A stretch of DNA of 64,000 nucleotides, taken from NCBI GenBank assembly GCA_025201765.1, contig MU623375.1, forward strand, positions 62,001-126,000. The letters run 5' to 3'. The notes beneath the pieces were generated by a model. The model did no database searches. It saw nothing but the letters and a program-made list of their open reading frames with translations, and was not told the origin of the DNA. Shown here in pieces: positions 56,988 through 64,000 of the stretch. Every line of letters starts with the position of its first letter. Within the stretch, counting starts at the first letter, position 1. A program made the position numbers and the translations under genes. This stretch comes from Daldinia sp. FL1419 (taxonomy: Eukaryota; Ascomycota; Sordariomycetes; Xylariales; Hypoxylaceae).

Positions 56988-59900
56988 GGCTGGCTGATTG
57001 TGTAGTGTGTTGAACAATGAAGAGCTAATGATAGTCTAAAAGTTGAAAAAAAGAAAAAGACGCGGCGAAATCTATCCCAAGTACCCAAGTAATACAATGT
57101 TGTGTTTGTCTAAAGAATCTGATGAAACCCTCATCTCGAGTCGCGGAGACCATGATATTAGTAGTTGATCGTGAAGTCTTGGACGAAGTTGTGTTACTGA
57201 CATAATTGTCCTGACTAGGATCTGGCTGCTATGTTCCCAAGCCTCCATATTCCTTCCATATACTCAGGCCGATGAAAGTCGGCCGAAGATGGTGAGATTC
57301 TGGCCCGAGTTAGTAAGACGCTTCGTTGCCGAAATGCTGCGCCCCCCGCATCCGCCTTCAGCTTTAATCCATCGATCATTCCCAGTGGGCCCTCATTCTA
57401 TTCGTCTTGCGTCGCGAAGGTTTCCAGAAGCTATAGTGAATTCTATTTTTGAGAGCTTACAAGGGAGATAAGCAGTATTTTCTTACTGAGATATCTCCCC
57501 TGACATACCCTTTGCGCCGGGTCGAGGAGTCGTCGATCTGATTACTCATTAGATTCTGGCTCCATTTACGATATCCCCTTGGACTCAGGCCCAGTTCCAA
57601 ATTATTCCTTCGAAACCTACTAGGTTGACAAAAAACGTCAAGTTACATTTGATAGCGCTGCGCAAGGCCCAGGAACCTCTCATATTAGCAAAACGTGTTC
57701 CGCAGAACCATGCGCACCGATACTTTGGCGCAGTTATTTGCGCCTCAAACCCCACGGTTAACCCCAGTTTGTTTATCAGGCATCACGATATCCTATCTTC
57801 ATCCCTAGAGGATCACAAGCGTTTGTATACATTCCTCCATCTTTAGTGGACACAGGCCTGTCTGGCCCTCCCACCCCGCTTTGATTTCAACATCACTGTA
57901 GAAGAAGGCGACATCGTTATCGAAGGAAATAGGTCTAACTTCTTGACTTGTAGAAGACACCGATTAGTACGTCATCATCAGAAGATGAAATATTAGTTTT
58001 AATAGCCATCGAAAATAAGACGTCGATCTCAGCACCGGTAAACAAGAATAGAGGGCCAATTTCAACATGATTTAAGAAATTATGCCTCGAAGGATATCTT
58101 TACAGATGTTCACTCCTCCAATAGGTACTGCTATGTAATGTCAAGGCTGCCACGTGCCAGCTTTCGTAGCGACCGTTGCATCCCGCGAGAGAGGATACCC
58201 GCATATTTCTCATGCGAGCTTCCACATGTTAAAGGAGCGCGAAACGGCTGTAAGTACGTTAGAAAGGGCCCGTTTATTGTACATCACCCCATACATCACC
58301 CCATCTTCTGTCAGAGCCTAGTATCTATCCACGAAAATTACGATAGCAACAACGCTCATCGTACACTGTTCAAACGTGGTTCGAAAAGTGGAGGTAGCAT
58401 CTCGTAGCAACAAAATAGCCACCTTGCGGAATGATAGTAAATGGTCGCCTCCCTCTCAAGTTTCACCTACTGTATGAACGATGAATACGAAGGTGCCTCA
58501 ATCTACTAGTAGACTTGGCAGGGCAGTGACCAGGACAACTGGCGTCGTGTATTGATAAGGCCGTTCCGTTCACTTGCCGGGACGACAGCGACTATGAGCC
58601 TAGCGAGGATTCTTAGGTAACCAATCACTAGATAGAAGAACGTCAGACAGGCCTCCTATAGAGAAGTGGCTTTTGAAACAGCTAGTAGCAAAGTGATGCA
58701 TCGCGAATCTCTCCAGAGTCTACCCGTTCAACTCACGAGATGCTTCCTAGCCTATCAACGGCAGCGGTGTGTTTTTCTGCACAACCTGGGATGATAGATA
58801 GCGCATCTAAACACCATATATACCAGGTGTCGTTGATAAGAATATGGCTGAACACTGCGTGTGTAACGTTGAATGCTGGCTGCTGTCCCAAGGAAAGCTA
58901 GAACGACCAAGGATGGATAGGACCTCGGGCAGTAGCTAGAAATAGCATACTTTTGTACACCTTGGCGCCAAATTACTCGCTAAAAAAGAGCCTGAGGTCA
59001 TGACTATGGAGAGTCTAGATATTGATTTGCTGCCTTCGCGACCTCGTTGCCGACGGAAAGTAGCCAAAGTGGGATATGCTTGATTATACGACAAATAAGA
59101 ATGCTGTTGCTATTGTAAGAATCCGAAGGCCCCGGCTCGGCTACAATCATCATCAATACCTAAGCACATACCTCTTTGTACCACATATTAAATCCACGAA
59201 GCGCATCTAGATGCCATGTAATCTCTTCCTCTGCTCGCTTCTTCGCTTCCGGACTTCCTCATTTGGAATTGTATTCTCGCTGTTTGCTCATCTGTTTGCC
59301 TAAAGTGTCATATCACTTGAAAGCTAACTCAAGATTAAGATCGCAGTAAAATTATGCGTCTTACGATGGACCCCATTGTGTTATGTTTCACAATACAAAC
59401 GGTTTATGATTTATGCTTCGCACGTAAGCTCCAACAGGTTAGCGACCTCTTTTGGGGCCCTCCCTTGTAAAGTGCTTATGAGCAGGGGTGTTGGTCGGCA
59501 AAAGTCCAGTTCTTGCTTACGACCTATCATAATCTCTCAAAAGTTTAACTAGCGACTTTTGTCTCCCCGCAATATTCATATAGTGCATGTAGTTATAGAT
59601 GAGGTAAACATTTAGGCATGTCTTATATAAGCTTGCGCGCATTAGTCTAGCACTTGTGTGTACCTTTAGCCCTACACTGGCCAACCCACCTATATGTTAG
59701 CAATTCGCGCTAAGTAATAGGACAAGATCGTAGCAACCACTTGACCGCCAAGTTTGGTTGCCGATTGATACCCAGGCATATCAGAGTCTAGAGCTCATAA
59801 GATCTAAGACAGGCTTCACACCCAAGAAATATACCCTAGTTAGGCTCCCAAGATGGTTATAGTACGTACCTAGGTACCTATTGATCAACGTTGTGCCGAA

Positions 59901-60613
59901 TATCCTTTTTTTCAAGTCCCAACCAACGTTATAATCCCTTAAGTGATGCACCCCTAGTATTTACCTATTCTATGCGGACACGCTCTTGTAACTAACATTA
60001 ACAAAACCAGTTCAAAATTTGGTTGCTAAACAGCTTTCAACATCTGATGCCCCTCTGTATTACATGTACAACTCCAAAACCCATTTCGCATAGTTAGACT
60101 AATATTTGGGGTAAGACCTTATAGTTGACGTCAGAAAGTAGAACTCTAAAATTGAACCAATAGAAGAGGTAGGTACCTAGCTGCATGTCCGTAGGTACGC
60201 ACCTGTGGAAAGTACCTAAGGTACCTAGGTACAGTACCATAGGTACCCGTAGTCATCTAATGAAACAATTTATCCAAATCCTTTGGATCGAAAACGATGG
60301 GGATGTTCCCAACACCCCCACACATGCAAACATTTTAATTGAACAAACAAGATTGAAAATTTGAAGATTCGCGCCACACACTGTCACACATAACACAATA
60401 ATACATCACGTTGAAGAATACATATGAAATTTTAATAATCTCGACACGTATTCAATTGGTATTGGTGAATCTATATAGGTAATAATAAACGAGCACAGAA
60501 AGCTAAACTACTAGACTCGAAACAATTTGTCCAGATACTCCTCCCGTTACCTGACGCGCCTGCTAAATGTACGAATGATATGCGGAAACGATAATGGCAC
60601 AGGCTTGTTAGCC
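56988..60613. other. Gene-free region upstream of the PKS
   Basis: 3.6 kb with only short non-convincing ORFs (under 90 codons). The left end is the PKS promoter. A GTACCTAGGTACC element lies at 59868-59880 and a large cluster at 60167-60250. No transposase-like remnant was recognised. Given its position between a PKS and cluster-type genes, decayed genes are possible but not shown. Confidence 0.5.
60167..60250. repeat. TACCTAGGTA palindrome cluster
   Basis: At least five TAGGTACC/GGTACCTA units occur within 84 bp, including overlapping palindromes. They lie about 0.4 kb beyond the 3' end of the SDR gene. Confidence 0.75.
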
Positions 60614-61713
60614 TTACTGGAGGTTTGCAAGTAGGTCGACGCCAGGCGCTTCCTCCCTCAAGAGCTGAATGGTCTCGTTCCAGATCTTGGCTTGCGCGCT
60701 TCGTCCGGCCGCCGACAGTACAAAAGGAGAAGGACTGCAATATGTATAATTAGTATCTTTAATCGCATAACACACAAGCAACTTCTTACCTCTTAACGGT
60801 CTGCTCGCTGATGTATGCGCCGTGACCGTCCTTCTCGTGCTGCGTCGCGGCATCGGTCAAGCAGTGTCCGCCCTGGGCTGAAGTCCAACCGATCAGGTTG
60901 GCAAAAGAGGAACCGCTAGAGTCCGTGCGGTGCAGCGTACTCTGGCAGAAGCCGGGGTTAACGGCGTTAATAATGACGTTGGAATCCGCAGCCTTTGCGC
61001 TCAGCTCGCGCATCCAGAGAATGTTTAACAGCTTGGTGAGGTTGTAGCGGTCCATACCCTTTCCAAACGTCTCAGGTTTGTCCATGGCCGCCAGGGTGTC
61101 AGGGCCTTTAATCTCCTTTAGCTTCACCCAAAAGTGATTCTCCGAGCTGACGATGGTGAGGCGCGACGGTGATCCCGTTGCCGCGGCCGTCCTCTTCAGA
61201 GGTCCGAGGATGAGAAGGGAGAGGAGAGCAGTTCCCAAGTGGTTGACCTGTTAAATTCAGGAGTCAGCTAAGGTCCAGGCTCGCAAATAATCGCCTATTC
61301 GGTTTTTTCCATACCTGGACGTTCAACTCGTGGCCTGTTTTCGATTTAACGTGCTCCATGCTCTTAACACCAGCGTTGAGGATGGCGATATCTAGCCTAT
61401 CGAGACTCGCAGCCTGGTCCGCAAAGTTCTTAATGCTCTCGAAAGATTCCTGGTCGATTGCCCATACTTGCACTTCAATCTGGGGGTTCAGCTCAAGAAG
61501 AGTCTTTTTCGCTTCTTCGCCCTTAGCCACAGTGCGAACCCCGAGGATGATTCGAGAGAGGCCGTGAGAAGTCAACTCTTTGGCAGCCTCGAAACCGAGC
61601 CCGGCATTTCCACCTGTAACAAGAGCCGTCTTTCCGCTGAGATTCAGGCTCTTGGGCAGCGGCTTAGGTTTAAAGGTAACCTGCCGATAGAGAAATCCGG
61701 GAAAGGTACCCAT
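60614..61713 (-). CDS. Short-chain dehydrogenase/reductase
   Basis: An NAD(P)-dependent SDR, similar in layout to retinol-dehydrogenase-like fungal enzymes. Exons are 61315-61713, 60790-61247 and 60614-60734, giving 325 residues; introns are 67 and 55 bp. The cofactor motif 'TALVTGGNAGLGFEA' (TGxxxGxG) lies near residue 30. Also present are 'DIAILNAGV' (NAG), the catalytic Ser in 'LTIVSSENHFW' and Tyr/Lys in 'RYNLTKLLN' (YxxxK). The start is the ATG of 'MGTFPGFLYRQ'; a further in-frame ATG-like start upstream adds only 14 residues. It sits between the PKS and a Zn(II)2Cys6 factor and may tailor the polyketide. This is inferred from position only. Confidence 0.92.
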
Positions 61714-62358
61714 GGCTGTAGGGTTGAAAGTAATAGAGATGTCGTACGTTTTCAAGCTAAGCTGTAAAAGCTCTGGTACTTAAAAAGAGTAGGACTTCTT
61801 TGTTCGTAGGTGAGAGGGTGTGATAGCTGCTTGGAGTTAGAGAACTACCTAGGTATGCAGAGTGAGATCGGGGAGAGGGAGAGGGGAGAAGAGCTTAAAT
61901 GACTTGAGAAAGAACGTAAGCACGTATCAAAATTGTAGACGAATCGTACATTCGCCTGAACATTGACAACCTCCCTTCCATTGGTTTAAACCCCCAAGCG
62001 CTAGTATCTGACAAGTTACCGTAGTTTAGGTGCCGCATGACAGCATTAGTTCCTTAAAATAACCGGCCAACTGAAACGAAGAGGCTGATCAACGACAAGC
62101 CTTAGTAAACTATGTGGCTCATAATTTCCGTAGGATCCCTCGATAATCTACTAGTGCTTCTAAGTTGATATGAATATTAATATGAACAAAAGGGCATGGC
62201 ATCGGAATGGAGGGGGTCCATCATGCACATGTTTTATACCTAGGCTTGTAATGCCAATCTCGTAACTCATATTCTGACTTAAGGGTTTTTTTTTCTTCAT
62301 GTATTTTGTGCCGATCATTTCCAAAGCAACCGATTCAGATCCTTAATAGTATATCACG
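61714..62358. promoter_or_regulatory. Divergent region between SDR and Zn2Cys6 factor
   Basis: 645 bp lie between divergent starts. A CTACCTAGGTATGC element lies near 61846-61859. No specific factor site was identified. Confidence 0.5.
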
Positions 62359-64000
62359 ATGATACCAGCTCCCAAGCGCAAACAGCGTGTTGTGTCGTCC
62401 TGCATTCCGTGTTATTCGAAAAAGCAGAAGGTAATAATGATCCCACAATCTTTCTGCTCTCGAGCCGTTCCAAGACGTAGGTGTTGATCAGAATAGTGTA
62501 ACCGGCAATATCCCTGCAACCACTGCACTCGGCGTCGTCGACCAGAAGAATGCACATACATCTCCAACCCTCGCCTAAGTCCCTCCAGACAGACGAGCGT
62601 GAGTTCGGGTACGGGACAAGATGGTATCTCGCCGCCCAAGCAGAGATTATTGGAGGCACCACCAGTGGATGCGAGTTCGCAGTTGGCAGCCTTGGCAGAG
62701 AGGGAGAGGTTCGAGAGCCGCCAACAAGCTTCTCTCGCAGATCTCTTTGGATATTTCGATGATAGCGACTCTAATACGCTTGGACTACTACGACAAGTAA
62801 GCCCTTACCTAGACTCCATACTACATTTTTTTTATCTATAAGTGTACTGTCTAATAAGAAATAGTTAAAAGTAGAAGAAACAAGGCCGTGGGAATCAAAT
62901 TACACAAACCTATCCGGAGAGCTCTTAGATGCCGCTCAACATGAGATGTCAAGGATACCGGCGAGGCCAATTCTGGACTTTCTTCTCCAATATTTCATTC
63001 ACGAGGTCAACTGGATGAACCAGCTAGTACACCCTCCAAGTTTCTTAGCCGAGTATGAAGATTGGTGGACAAGGAGGCCGGGGACTCGTCTGTTGGATGT
63101 AGAATTTGCTGTTTTAGTCTTGCGTATCAGTGCATACTGTTCGCAATTTCTTCCCTCTCCAACCCACACTGCCGACATGATCCGTGGTGTTTCTTTAACC
63201 GAGATACGATATCAATGCACCCGGACGGCTCAGGTGTTAGAAAAGATATGCGCACAGGCAGACACGACAGGTTCTCTGATCCGAGTGCAACATCTTTGCT
63301 TCGCAGCGCTCAACCAGCAGTGCGAAGGTAACATAAAACTCTCTTGGGCGACGTTCGGCTCAGCTATTGGTGTGGCTCAGATGATAGGGATCCATAGAGA
63401 ACCTACAGGAGCTGCATCGCAAGGCATGGATGAGTTCGAACGTGAAATGAGGCGGCGGATATTTTGCAATCTTTATATATGGGATGCGTAAGTACTTGAC
63501 CTCGTTTTATTCTCTCAGTCTTGCCTAGACGATAAACAAGAACAAGGACGTTTGCTGACTATTTCATTTTACAGACGCCTATCTAGCTCCCTCGAGCGCC
63601 TCCCCTTCTTATCTGATGGATTTTGTACCACGAGCCTACCAAAAGTACATCAAATAGCGGATCTCGAAAAGGGTGGCGCCCCGGAGGCGTTTATGGAGAG
63701 GATCTTACAAGCGCGATTAGCACGATTTTGGAACAGCTTTATTGGCAGTCGAAATAATTCGGTATCTTACGATCCTAGCGCTGCCGAGGAGCGCTATGAG
63801 AGGTTTTGCGCCGAGTTTATCACGAATATTCCGGCCCCCTTTGCTCTGGACCCCAATACAGAATGGGATGTCGGCGTTCCTAATCTAGGTCGGCAAAGAC
63901 AACTTTTTCACGTCGCCATATATAATTCCGTCTGCAATAATTTCAAACCTTTGCTTCGACTAGAGCCTGACCAAATCTCCGCTCTTCCCAGATATAAGCA
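62359..64000 (+). CDS. Zn(II)2Cys6 transcription factor, truncated by window end
   Basis: A fungal-specific regulator, likely nuclear. Exons seen are 62359-62430, 62497-62796, 62865-63487 and 63575 to the window edge, all in frame. The binuclear zinc cluster is complete and split by intron 1. Cys spacing is 2-6-5-2-8, read in 'CIPCYSKKQK' and then 'CNRQYPCNHC' ... 'CTY', as in Gal4-type factors. The fungal-specific regulatory middle region begins near residue 150 ('LDFLLQYFIHEVNWMNQLVH', 'PPSFLAEYEDWW') and runs on past 'IFCNLYIWDARLSS'. The C-terminus lies outside. Divergent from the SDR gene, it is a candidate pathway regulator for the PKS region, or for genes further right. Confidence 0.92.

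Noticed and set aside
57289..58407. Short plus-strand ORFs upstream of the PKS as decayed cluster genes or transposon remnants
   Set aside because: No recognisable motif, terminal repeat or splice pattern could be found by eye.

Overview
The window is nuclear DNA of a filamentous ascomycete. Short spliceosomal introns (about 42-260 bp, GTRAGT-type donors, CTAAT/CTGAC-type branch points) interrupt most genes. Intergenic DNA is sprinkled with TACCTAGGTA-type palindromes. The gene set includes fungal-only families: Pth11-like rhodopsin domain, UstYa/DUF3328, a highly reducing polyketide synthase and Zn(II)2Cys6 factors. A Sordariomycete, perhaps Xylariales, is my inference and was not tested.

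Layout. Positions 1-26 kb are mostly conserved housekeeping DNA: a two-repeat Myb/SANT protein (-), a gene-poor stretch of about 6.7 kb, the spliceosome core gene prp8 (-) carrying a 414-residue intein, ribosomal protein eL34 (+), an NDUFAF3/DUF498 mitochondrial protein (+), an alpha/beta-hydrolase fused to an RNA-triphosphatase-like dual-specificity phosphatase (+), and a small hypothetical gene (-).

Positions 26.7-39.1 kb are accessory: O-methyltransferase (-), Pth11-like membrane protein (-), a 66-residue secreted peptide (-), UstYa-like oxidase 1 (+), UstYa-like oxidase 2 (-), a small LYR-like ORF (+), a DHA2-type MFS exporter (+) and a GH105 glycosidase (+). Two UstYa-type proteins beside an exporter, a methyltransferase and a small secreted peptide resemble the layout of fungal ribosomal-peptide (dikaritin) clusters. 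The peptide and UstYa-1 share a 0.5-kb divergent promoter. This is the best candidate for an undescribed system here, but no classical Kex2-repeat precursor is present.

Positions 39.9-48.5 kb hold two divergent paralogous secreted proteins, a CHK/APH-fold kinase-like protein, a Cys-containing hypothetical protein, an effector-like secreted protein and a Rei1/Reh1-type zinc-finger protein.

Positions 49-64 kb contain a complete highly reducing PKS (KS-AT-DH-MT-ER-KR-ACP, -). After a 3.6-kb gene-free stretch come a short-chain dehydrogenase (-) and a Zn(II)2Cys6 regulator (+) cut off by the right edge. Together they look like the left part of a polyketide cluster.

All exon models were made by eye. 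Every complete model keeps frame across all its junctions. No searches were run.
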